Positions 12,055 through 28,316 of a stretch of DNA of 64,000 nucleotides are shown here, piece after piece. The notes beneath the pieces are model-generated. The model saw nothing but the letters and a program-made list of their open reading frames with translations, did no database searches and had not been told where the DNA came from. The stretch's first letter is position 1. Every line of letters begins with the position of its first letter. The translations under genes and the position numbers were made by a program. The stretch spans positions 1,366,501-1,430,500 of the forward strand of contig NC_092661.1 of assembly GCF_032118995.1 (NCBI RefSeq). Direction: 5' to 3'. This stretch comes from Asterias amurensis (Eukaryota; Echinodermata; Asteroidea; Forcipulatida; Asteriidae).

Positions 12055-12690
12055 TAGGCCTGGGCGAATTATTCGAATATCCGGTTAATGGCGAATAGGT
12101 TTTCCTATCCGTAACCGCGAATGCCTTTTTTTTCTTAACCGGATATCCGCATAGGGCGCGAATACCTATTTACAAACCGGATAATTCTGTAATTACAACC
12201 GAGTAACCGGATATTCTTTAATATCCGAATATCCGCGAACGTCGGGTGACAACTGATATGAATGTTTTGTCTGAATCCTTACGAAATTTCTATTAAGACA
12301 GCGTAAAACAGCATATATTAAGTATTTAACTATGCTCACCTCCGTGAAGAGTTAAAACAATGACATTTCTGACGTAAAGATTACAAAAGTTTTCCTTCAC
12401 GTAGAGTCAATCACGATTAAAAGAAAAAGCAAATCGCCATCTTTAAATTAGATCCGGTCATTTTTATGAATGAACCGAGTGACACTGTCTAAAACTAATA
12501 TCAATCTGCCCATAAGATCTCATTAACAAACAAACAGCGCCCTCTAGCGGCAAAAAAAATATTTTATATATATATTTTTTTTTTAAATAGCGCCCTCTAG
12601 CGGCGAAAAAACTATTCGAATATCCGGTTAATTTCGGATAGTTGGCCAGCGGTATCCGAATAACAAAATTTCACTATTCGCCCAGCACTA
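12055..12690 (-). mobile_element. Non-autonomous hAT-like element, copy 2 (inverted)
   Basis: Ends TAGGCCTGGGCG and CGCCCAGCACTA, flanked by perfect 8-bp duplications GTAAACAG (12047-12054 and 12691-12698). The sequence is closely related to copy 1 but in opposite orientation, so the pair could fold back. Two CTCF-like motifs lie near its right end. Confidence 0.92.
12536..12604 (-). promoter_or_regulatory. Two CTCF-like core motifs in hAT copy 2
   Basis: AGCGCCCTCTAGCGGC at 12536-12551 and 12589-12604 is the complement of the motif in copy 1. Together with copy 1 the sites point towards each other across about 1.6 kb. Confidence 0.45.
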
Positions 12691-12841
12691 GTAAACAGTG
12701 CCTTAAACCCAAACTATTAAAAAGAAAATACAAGTACAAAAAATTGTCAAAGATTGTTTAGAAACTGTTTGGTGCACTGTACCACTCTATTAGTATTTGT
12801 TCGCCCTTTTTTATTTTATTTATTTTTTTTCCCTTCATTAG

Positions 12842-18867
<6,026 letters not shown>

Positions 18868-19500
18868 GGGGAGTGACGACCAGCTCAGTAACAAGACGTG
18901 GACCACAGGATGAAAAGCAATAGACCGGTGAGCAACAATTTTTTTAAATATTTGTTTTTAAAACAACTCTTAAAAGTGAAGCACCAAGTTTTTTTAAGAC
19001 GAGGTTTGGTAGATGCTGACGGATGATACGTTGCGACTTGAGCGCAAACGAAACTGGAATCCTACCGGACGAATGGAACTCTGAGTTCCACCGAATGCTT
19101 TAAAATACCAAAACAAATTTCAAAATCTTACCCGCTCCATTTGTTACGATCGACAGATGCACTTCAATTACTCCTAAGGCTTATAAATTCCTTACTTATT
19201 CGTTGAGAAATGTATAAAATGTATTAAATTTAAGATGTTTCAAAAATTAAAATGAAGACAAGCCAATGAAGACATTTTGCCATACACGTACATTATGTGA
19301 TATCATGTTGCCATGTGTCACAACTTCTCAAGGTGTCATTTTGCCATACACACTTGTGTCATGTGTCATTTTGGTGTGTCACAACTTCACAAGGTGTCAT
19401 GTTGTCATACACATGTGTTATGCGTCGTTTTGCCGCAAACAGCATGGGCCTCTTTTTCTAGGAGGTCATTGTATATGTATGCAAGGACTCGGGCGTCCCA

Positions 19501-19769
19501 GGGCCCATTTTCATGGCTCTGATAACCGCCAAATTCTGCACTGTTGGTCTCCATTCTCCGCTTGCCATGGCGCTCACGGCAAGCGCTGAATTTCTACCCT
19601 AGCCTTGTAAGAGTAAAATACCTAGTAAGGTGGAGTACGCACGCGCACAAGCCAATATTTCCAGCTTACCCATGAAATACGCTTCACATAATGTAAGCAC
19701 AGAATTCCGTGCTTCTGTAAGCGCCGATTCTTTGCTTACGATAAGCAGAGCCGTGAAATTGGGCCCAGA
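19501..19769. mobile_element. Hairpin MITE, family D (long-stem copy)
   Basis: Ends 'gggcccattttcatggctctg' type at the left and 'cagagccgtgaaattgggccc' type at the right are inverted copies. Shorter or decayed members lie near 9056, 15765, 21293, 24866, 41180, 54253 and 62148. Confidence 0.75.
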
Positions 19770-20052
19770 CCAGTAATTTTGTCAACTGCCTCACAGCAGT
19801 GACATAAATGTTGAAAAGCAATATTTTGGAAAAGAGATATTTACAAACTTGTGTATATATTAATAATTTTGATTGATTGATCAATTTCCCACCAGCTCGT
19901 GTATTTGTTTATAAAATGAATTGTAAAACAATTGTAAAATTCAGTCCCTATAAAGGCAGTATTTAACAGTTGTGCATGTTTAGTTTTGTAAAAACATTAA
20001 AAAACCTGTAATATTTAATACTGCATCATTCCGTTTGAGTCCCCCTAAGGCA

Positions 20053-20175
20053 ATGTTTAAATGATGGAATTATTATTTACTAAGGCCTCCCCCATGTTTA
20101 AATGATGGAATTATTATTTACTAAGGCCTCCCCCATGTTTAAATGATGGAATTATTATTTACTATGCCCCCCCCT
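20053..20175. repeat. Three tandem 41-bp repeats
   Basis: The block 'atgtttaaatgatggaatta' recurs at 20053, 20094 and 20135 with almost no change. It lies just before the minisatellite-bearing family F element. Confidence 0.95.
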
Positions 20176-20180
20176 ACAGT

Positions 20181-20565
20181 AGTGCAGGCCTGAGTGATAC
20201 TTCACAAAGGCAACAAAATGCCCCTGGTCATTGCCTCCATGCCCTTGGTCATTGCCTCCATGCCCTTGGTCATTGCCTCCATGCCCCTGGTCATTGCCTC
20301 CATGCCCTTGGTCATTGCCTCCATGCCCTTGGTCATTGCCTCCATGCCCCTGGTCATTGCCTCCATGCCCTTGGTCATTGCCTCCATGCCCCTGGTCATT
20401 GCCTCCATGCCCCCAGTCATTGCCAACATGCCCTTGGTCATTGCCTCCATGCCCTTGAAATGCTCCAGTAGAAATTTACAAATTCCTCATTCATGAGTGC
20501 CCTTTACCCAGGAGAAAATGACTTGTTGCCCTTGCCCTTTCAAAAATGAAACATACAGGCCTGTG
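20181..20565 (+). repeat. Family F element with an internal 21-bp minisatellite (11 units)
   Basis: Units of 21 bp run from 20218 to about 20449, each built on 'cttggtcattgcctccatg' with single-base variants (cct/ctt, one ccag and one caac variant). The flanks ('gcctgagtgatacttcacaa' and 'gaaatgctccagtagaaatt') are ordinary family F sequence, so the array is an expansion inside one copy. The open frames across it are by-products of a 21-bp period. Confidence 0.93.
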
Positions 20566-21150
20566 TTCAGTTTTTTGCAAGAAGAGGGACCTTCATGCGG
20601 TCTACCCTGGTGTTTCTGGTCCACGTAGCAAGCACCCTTGTTTACATTTTTCGCTTCTGAGCTACAGTGATTAAGTTCACTCATGAGGCATCTTTGCTTT
20701 AAAGAAGAACAAAAATGATCAAATGTATCGTTGATAAATGCACTTAGTGTGTCATTCATCCATGTACATGTAAGACGTGGGATTTTCCAGGGCCTAGACT
20801 CCCCTAAATGATCACATGTCATAGCTCTCCAACATACCAGAGGTTATTTGTAAATAGACACCATGTATTTGTAGAATTGTACGGTTACCTATTAATGTTA
20901 TTTTTTTGTATTATGGAAAATTATAGCCGCAATATATTTTTGTATTCTTATTGCATGACATCGTGCTGGTTATTGTGCAGTTGTATAATAAATGTAGACA
21001 ACGCTAGTTGTATTAGTAAAGCTTATATTTTCAAATTGTCCAAACTGTTTGCATGATTTTTACTAACAATTTAGGGGAAAATAGCAGAAACTTAAAACTA
21101 ACTTTATAACAAGAATTGCTTCTGTATTGTAATAAAAAATACCCTGCAGC

Positions 21151-21303
21151 CGATTTCACGAAACGCTAGAATTAATCCTATCTCAAGTTGTCCTAACTTA
21201 GGATTGGTCAATGCGTCCTGACGTCTATGAATACGGAACTTAACTTGTCCTACATGTGTAAGTCCTAAGATTAATCCTCCGTTAGGTAGAGTTTGGTGAA
21301 ATT
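21151..21303. mobile_element. Hairpin MITE, family E
   Basis: 'gatttcacgaaacgctagaa' at the left and 'gttaggtagagtttggtgaaat' type at the right, with 'ctaacttaggatt' stems. Confidence 0.65.
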
Positions 21304-21505
21304 GATGGCTGGCCACAATTTTATAGAGCTGCTTAAAGCACAAATAGTAGCTAAGCACAACAAAATTATGCCTACCAGAATAAGGTTACCAGTTATAATA
21401 CCACTTAACATGTTCAATTTCTGCCTGGTATCCTGTTCATTTCTGCTAAGCAGACAATTTTTAAGCAATATTTTCTGCCTGAGCAGCTCTATGAAGTTGA
21501 GTCCG
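21293..21505. mobile_element. Hairpin MITE, family D
   Basis: 'ccacaattttatagagctgc' at the left and 'gagcagctctatgaagttg' at the right, with a loop of 'tgcctaccagaataaggtta'. It abuts the preceding family E copy. Confidence 0.65.
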
Positions 21506-22043
21506 GGTTAATATTCCCAATAACAAAACTGAAACACCTATTTTTTTAATGCTGTAGTGTCATGCTTTGTTATTAAGACAGTGCCTAATTATTATGTAAA
21601 TAGAATTCATCATTATTCGCTTAATTGTATTCAAATTTCAAAAGTATTGCTTTGATGCCAAAACTCGAGTTTATTCAATGAAAATTCCATTATTGTTTTA
21701 TTCCGTTATTTTGTTGCCATGTTATTTGATGTTACACAACATGTAGCTTGAAATAAGTTATAATGCTAGATGTAGCATTCTGTATGAAGATGGTCAAATT
21801 GTTGGCTTATTTGACCAATAAAATGGATTTAAATTTTAAATAGCTATTTTTTATTGATTTTAGAAAATTATAAGCTTTCATTTAAGGTATTGCATGAAGA
21901 GGAAAAAACCAGCAATGATAGGATAAAAAAAATTGAAATGCTTATTGTTGTAACGTTATATTACGTCCAACCATCGGACATTATGTACAAACAATTTAGC
22001 ATGATATGTCCTTCGCGGCATTGTTGAAACCTTTTGTTTGTTT

Positions 22044-22399
22044 AAAGGTAAAGTAAACCTTGGTTTATGGAACTGTTTGATTGTTTTAATCCTATACAAA
22101 AGTAAATTAAACAATCAAACTGACCTGTGAAATTGGCAGTTTAAAAGATGGAAGTGTTTTCACAATTTCTGTCAAAATCTGGAGCGCTTCTTTTGTCCAT
22201 GCAGGAAGGGTAATCCGTAATTGGAAGACACAATCTGAGAAATATTTCATGCAGAAACGCGACAATCTTGTGAATCCCTTTCCCTTTAAACCACTTTCCT
22301 TCAGACGGAATCGTTTCTCAAAATGTTATCATCAACAGAGGGGTGCTTCTTTATGGTCGTTAACTTCTGGAGTATTACCAAAATGTTACCTCCCTTTAA
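22044..22399. mobile_element. Hairpin-like MITE with TAAAGG/CCTTTA ends
   Basis: Begins 'taaaggtaaagtaaacctt' and ends 'ttaccaaaatgttacctccc' plus 'ttta'. The internal 'caatcaaactgacctgtga' and 'cagacggaatcgtttctcaa' resemble family A parts. It is likely a related family. Confidence 0.55.
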
Positions 22400-23260
22400 T
22401 ACATTAATATACGAATCAAATCAATGATGAGAAAATGACCTCTGTGACATTTAGTCATGACATATGGAACATTTTTTTGCATAATATTTTGTTCATAATT
22501 AGTCTGGCATTTTGCATTTTAAGCACTCATTCTCATTTGGAGAGAGTGGTAGCAAAATGTCAATATCTCAATCTTGAAAACAAATTTATTAAAGGGGGAG
22601 TATATCTCTAGGAATTACTACAAACACTGATGTACCATCCTTTTATGTTGTGTTTCTTGAAAGCTAGAGGATTGATTTGAATGTATTTTTCCTAAAACTA
22701 ATGATGTACCACCCCTTTAAGATGTTTCTTGAAAACGACAGGATTGGAATGAATGTGCTCGTTCAAACAATACTGATGCACCATCCATACTTGAAAACTA
22801 GAGGATTGGAATAAATGTACTCTTCAAAGAGACTATGATTAACCAACCTATAAATATAATGCAGGAGAAGCTTTGGCAAACTTCGACCTTGAATAGCTCA
22901 TGCATAAAATGAGTTATTGATCATGGCGTTGACGATGCTAGGCTACCAATAGCTCATGTTTTGCTTTACATTATTGGTAATTGGCTTTTAAAACAATTAT
23001 AATTCTGGTAAACAGGCTTTAGAAATTGGCCTTAATTGTCAGTAGCGGAGTGCATTACTGCAAGAAAAAACAAGCACATGAAATATTGATTTAAGACAAG
23101 GACAAAATGATTAGAGAGACATTTTTTGAAGATGTTCAAGAGAAGACAGAGGTTTGACCTCTGTTTGGTCGGTGACCCCATACCCAGACATTGTTGTACC
23201 AATGGGTAAACCATCACAGGCCTGGTATTGCATCTTAGAGAGGGAACGGGTCGATTTCTC

Positions 23261-23440
23261 AAAGCGGTAGGACTGCCCTTATTAGCGGTAGGACTGTCCT
23301 AACTTAGGACTAGTCCTAAGAGATTTTAAAAATCGTACGGCTAGTCTTAAAGTTAGGACGCTAGGCCTAAGTTAGGACGAGTAACTCATCTTAACCCAAG
23401 ATAAGTCTACTCTTAACTCTTTGTGAAATCCACCCCAGGC
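23261..23440. mobile_element. Hairpin MITE, family E
   Basis: Repeated 'gtcctaacttaggactagtc' words in both orientations, ending 'ctctttgtgaaatccacccc'. Confidence 0.7.
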
Positions 23441-23787
23441 CATTTTCATTTTGCAAAAAGGCACTCCATTTGTGAAAACCTGGAACACCTTTGAATGCTG
23501 CTTGTACTTTGTGTATAGTATGTAGAACCTATGTTAAAACCAGATATGTACTCTGTTGTTAGCCACTTTATGTATTCTATATTAAAATACTAGAATATAA
23601 TAGTTGTACATGTACCTTTAATTCACCTTGACTTTGTGTTGAATATCCACTAAAATATTTCTACTACCAGTATAAAGTAATGTTTAGTTTTATTGAAAAC
23701 TGAAAACTACCAGTCCGTGGAATGATGTTCACGTTTAATGTAGTCAGTGATTGTTTTTGGTCTTCACAGATGTTGGCCATTCAATGC

Positions 23788-23935
23788 TTAAAGGCACCGG
23801 ACACGTTTGGTATAAATGCCAAAGACCAGTCTTCTCACTTGGCGTATCCCAACATATGCATCAAAATAACAAATATGGAAAATTTGCGCTCAATATGGTC
23901 ATCGACATTGCAAGAAAATAATGAAAGAAAAATAC
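23788..23935 (+). mobile_element. Partial family A MITE
   Basis: The left half only: 'cttaaaggcaccggacacg' through 'ggtcatcgacattgcaagaa'. Confidence 0.65.
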
Positions 23936-24865
23936 ACTGAATAAATAAATTTAATTAAATAATTTGTGTGCTTTCATATTCCTGCTCATTTCTGCTTAGC
24001 AATTTCTGCTTAGGCAATCCTATGAAATCAGGCCATCGGTCTCCGTTTTGAATGTTTCAAAATTCCATAACATTTCAGTAATGTTGATCTTTATAGCACA
24101 CTATAGTTTAAAAGTAACAAATATGATCATGTTTATTCAGTTGCGCTTATGAATATGCATATATGCTAATTATTGTCCCCCACTGAGGTGCTCCGTTGTA
24201 TAAAAGCCTTAAGTATCACTAGTGCCTGTAGAATTACTTCCATTAAAGAATCTTCCACATAAATCCACAAAATATGTAATATTGCCTTATAAATAAAAAA
24301 TAATATTGTACATTCAATATGCTTGTTTACCTGTATTTGATTAATGTCAATTATGAAATGAACTTCTAACAACCTACTCACCTGAATTATGAGTTTTATT
24401 TTATTGTTTCAATGGTGTATTGTTTTATTGTATGGTACTTAAAGTTAAATCCTGAAAAGGCACTGTTGAACATCAACCTTTTAAACAAAATGGTTTGTCA
24501 TCTATTGTTTTGAACATAGCAGAGTCTTGTTAGCCTTTGACAAAGATTTTGCTTGGTTTAAATGTGAAGTCACTAACTTTTATCCAAAACATAGAACATT
24601 ATCAAAGTGTTCTTTAACAATGTGGTTGTTCAAAGCTTTTACAAAAAAGTAAAATATTTTATAAAGACAAGAGTTTAAAAATTAATTTTATTTAGCCGTT
24701 TTTATTTTTTTAAGATCATAGAAATCCACCTGATCTTAAGGTGAGAGGGGTCTTATTTAAGAGGGTGGCACTTGTGCGTGTTGCACAGTGAGGAAGTGTA
24801 AACAACCTTTTTGTAAACCCTTACATTTTCGGAAATAACTGCCCCCAAGTTCACTGAGCTTTAAA

Positions 24866-25045
24866 AAATGGTCTCAATTCATAGTACTGGCCAATTTCTG
24901 CTTTGCAAAAATAAGCAGGACACAGTCATAGAATGTATATTATTATGTGACATGGTTTACCTTATTTTGGTAAGCAAAACATTTTGTCTGCTAAGCTACT
25001 TTTTGCCACCTGTCAGCTTAAATGATCCTATTTGTAGGTTATGTT
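24866..25045. mobile_element. Decayed family D MITE
   Basis: 'ctcaattcatagtactggcc' and 'gcttaaatgatcctatttgtag' with 'gcttagcagttttgcc' remnants. Decayed relative of the 19501 copy. Confidence 0.4.
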
Positions 25046-25647
25046 CTAAGTGAGTCATACATGCTTAGCAGTTTTGCCAGTAAACTAAGTATCCTTTAAG
25101 TTGATGTATGCCTTATCTTTTTCCTCACATTGCTTGTGAAATGAGCAGAAATGTAATAAAAACTTGTTGGTATAACATAATATAGTTTTGGTTTCAGTGG
25201 TTTTTAAGTTCATCTAATTGTGTGAAGTGTTTGTAAGTTACCCATCAGCCCCCCCCCCCTCCCCAACTCCGCCCACAATATATTGTATTTGCTGAGATAG
25301 GCCTAGTTCTATGAAGCCTAACATGACAATTCGTGTAACCGCGTGACCTGGGGGAGGGTGGGGGGTTGTTGACGTTCCAACTTAACTTGAGGTATTTTTG
25401 ATGATAGGCCCTGAAAAAACGGGCATATTTGCCGAAAGGTTGAGGGAAAATGTTCAATAGGCCTACTCGGACGTTTCGAAAATTACACATGATTTTATAG
25501 GGTGATTTTTATTTGGAGGGTGAATAAATCAACGGCCCCTGTATAACTTCACCAATATGATTGTCAATGGACTATTTCCCCCTTTACCGTTAAAGTGAAA
25601 CTTCCAAGTATTAATTTGCTCAGTATTTCTTATTCAAATACATAGGG

Positions 25648-25745
25648 CTGGGGAGCTTAGTTTGTAGAGCGCCGGTACGGGTACGCGAGTCCCGAGGTCG
25701 TTGGTTCAAGTCTCGCTCCGTAAAGTAAACTTTGCTTTGTTTAAA
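25648..25745 (+). mobile_element. tRNA-derived SINE, family I
   Basis: 'ggggagcttagtttgtagag', 'gccggtacgg', B box 'ggttcaagtctc' and tail 'tttgctttgtttaaagc'. The stems are degenerate. Confidence 0.6.
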
Positions 25746-25778
25746 GCATGGGGCTATACAAAAAAGTTACCATTATTT

Positions 25779-25821
25779 ACCTACAGTGACGTAACCAGAC
25801 GTTTTTTACGTCACTGTAGGT
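25779..25821. repeat. Perfect 16-bp stem hairpin
   Basis: ACCTACAGTGACGTAA (25779-25794) and its exact complement (25806-25821) flank an 11-nt loop. Each arm carries a CRE-like TGACGTAA. Confidence 0.9.
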
Positions 25822-28316
25822 CAATATAGTAATTAAAATTGTTATGTTCAAATTGTTATTAATATTTAGGGCCTACTTACTTATTTTTTTGTAATGGGGC
25901 GGGGGGGGGGACAGAAGTGTGAGAAATTTTTGTTTTAATCCCTCAAGTAAAAATGACCGACTTTGTCGATCTCCTTTGATGGGCGGAGAGAGGGTTACTG
26001 CCCCCTCCTTTTTTTGTTTACGCAGTCGATCAAGGGCGGAGAAAGTCACTGCACAAACAAAATTAAGCTTGACAACAAAAGAACCATGAAAACATTGTGT
26101 ATCCAGACAACAAAAGACCCCGCGCGCCGGCCCCAACACGCATCAAGCTATTGTGAAGTCACACATGTTTCTACTAACAGCTGATTGTATGGCTCCCGCC
26201 TCTCGCCTCGCACAAAAGCCCGCTATGCCTTTCTCACGTACAGACTATTATGGTGGATAAATAAATAAACAGTTCAGTCTAAAAAGTGAGATTTCGAACA
26301 CCTGTCTACTGGAGTGTGAATAATGCGAACATACAGCTTGGTTCATTGATGGGGGAGCCGGCTTTTTGGAATGAAATTTACGAGCACTGAACTAGAATTT
26401 GAAGGACTCTGGGGTTGATTTCGCAATGCAGCTACATTATGTGTCAAATATCCGCACGCGTGATGGCAATGGTATTGCATCACCGCAGTAGACTCACACC
26501 TGCATGCATAATGTATAGGACGATCAGCTGTTCTTTTTACCGGTCTTGAATGACTAGCAAAGAACAACTGACTCCCCTAACTTGAGGAGAGTTCACCTGA
26601 ACTGTGTCTAATTCCAAGGTTTTTTGTATTAAGGAGATTGTTCCTTACGTGACTGCACGCAATCGAAGACGAATTAATTGGCATGTGAGTATAATTCACC
26701 GGGTCGTAGCCCGCTGTGCCTACCGGACAAAATGCTGTATTTGACGGCGTATAGGGAGTTCGCTGTGACCGCTAATCAACGCCGTGAACTTTGCTCGCTG
26801 ATAACCCAGGAACCCTGGTCCATGGATAATAAAACAACACACGGGACGTCACTTGGAGTTTTTAATCTCTCCAGTACCATGTTTATGGTTGATAACTCTG
26901 TTTCTAACAGTATTCCGTTTGCTGTAAAAGAGAGTGGACTATAGACTTGGCGTGCAGTGACTTGAGGCGACCACTAGAGCAAACATTAGGCCGTCACGAA
27001 ATCAGCTGATCTAGCTCGGTCATGCTTTAAATATTTCTCCATCAAGTTGAATCCAAAGGTTCTGTCAATACAGGTTGTTGCTTGGATTGGTACATCTCTG
27101 CGCTTTGTGGACACACACGAAGTGTGTTTTCTTCATTCAGTAAAGTCACTATAGGAAAACAAGTTCGCAATATATTGTGGATTAAAACTACATCTGCATA
27201 CAATCGAAGAAGAGCCACCAGAACGTCTCTACTCCCCCACAGTTCATGGTCATGTAAAGTCGATACATCATTGTCTACTGAGAAAGTTTGTGAGAGACAA
27301 ATGGATGTTACTTCACCATCATTGAGTGTTCAATAACTTTGTTTCACGGAATTTGTCGGGGAAACAAAGCATCATTGTCTGTTAGAAATCGATGTCGCAG
27401 TGAACTGATGTCAAAGATAACAACAGACAGCACATGAAAGAAGGTACGGTTTAAGTGTCATGGTCATGAATGAATTGTGTTTTGCTATTTTGTTTTGACC
27501 TGAGGAGGAGCATGTTTTGACAACTGGTTTGCCTCATGTCGTGTGTATAAACGGCAGTTTGTAAACCGTTTTTTATGTTTAAGTGACTGCAACTTTTTCT
27601 GAGGAGTTCCCAGTTCCTATGTGGTTTTGTGGAGTTCATCCTCGTCGTGGCCTAAATTGGGAAATTATTGTTCTCCCACTTTTCCCCAAAGGACTGTAGT
27701 TTTCTCCTCCGATCTTCCTTGCTCATCTTATCTCTACACACCCAGGAATTACATCCACATGTAAAGACGCGTGCATAAGTGACCAGTCATAAATTCCACA
27801 AGCGAGTGGTGTGATAATTTGTTGCCTTATCAAGTTAGTGTCAAAATTACGCAATCGGACGGAGACCGCAGCGCTATCAAATTAAGGTCACGAAGAATAG
27901 ACTTCCACAATTCGACACCGGAGAGAAGTGTTATTGACCATTGTTCTGTTTGTCGTGGGGGAACTTTCTCTTCTTGTGGTGATTTCCGCGAAGTGGGCAT
28001 CAAGGTTTGGAAGTTGGATTGTTGCATCTTACTGCTCCATGGTTGCATGGATTGTGACACAGGCTTAAAGTTTGTCAACTTAGGCCACCCATGGTAGGAG
28101 CGTCATGCATGAGGCTATGTGAAAAAAGGACAGTCCTACTATTAGTTGATAGATTATGTTCAATATTAATAGTGACCTCCAGATCATAGCCTGAGCTCTG
28201 GTTTATAAGTACAGCTGGATCGTCCGACAAGAATCAAAAGATACAGTTTTAAAATTTGAGCTTGCTCGCAAGTTCCAACTTTGAGTTTGACGGGTACAGA
28301 GAAAACAACTTCCAAC

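Larger units (their letters stand above)
11681..12707. mobile_element. Family A hairpin MITE, interrupted by a hAT-like insertion
   Basis: Left part 11681-12054 and right part 12699-12707 belong to the widespread family whose ends read 'taaaggca..ggacac' and 'gtg(t)cc..tgccttta'. The hAT-like element at 12055-12690 split it near its right end, leaving an 8-bp duplication. Confidence 0.75.
6716..12841. other. Divergent 5' flank between NPAT and Scm
   Basis: No coding exon recognised. It should hold both promoters, any leader exons and the Scm exon with the start codon. It contains hairpin elements (7057-7189, 8325-8455), two hAT-like copies, SINE-like tRNA pieces, poly-C runs at about 7353-7384 and 8739-8761, and octamer-like and palindromic ATGCAT/TGCATG words at 7790-8160. 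A donor-like 'ttttggtaagtatc' at about 9561 could end a noncoding Scm first exon, but nothing confirms it. Confidence 0.6.
18868..28316. other. Scm 3' flank and transporter 5' flank; no gene recognised
   Basis: 9.4 kb without a supportable coding exon. Scm 3' UTR is expected first: a donor-like 'gaccggtgagca' at about 18928 hints at a possible intron after the stop, and AATAAA motifs at 20987-20992 and 21817-21822 are candidate poly(A) signals. The rest holds hairpin elements, a minisatellite, a SINE at 25648 and, from about 26.2 kb, more mixed-composition sequence that may contain the transporter's leader exon. Confidence 0.6.

Noticed and set aside
20194..20496. 100-codon open frame of repeated MPLVIAS units (and its minus-strand counterpart)
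   Set aside because: It is a by-product of a 21-bp minisatellite. All three plus frames stay open because the period is a multiple of three.
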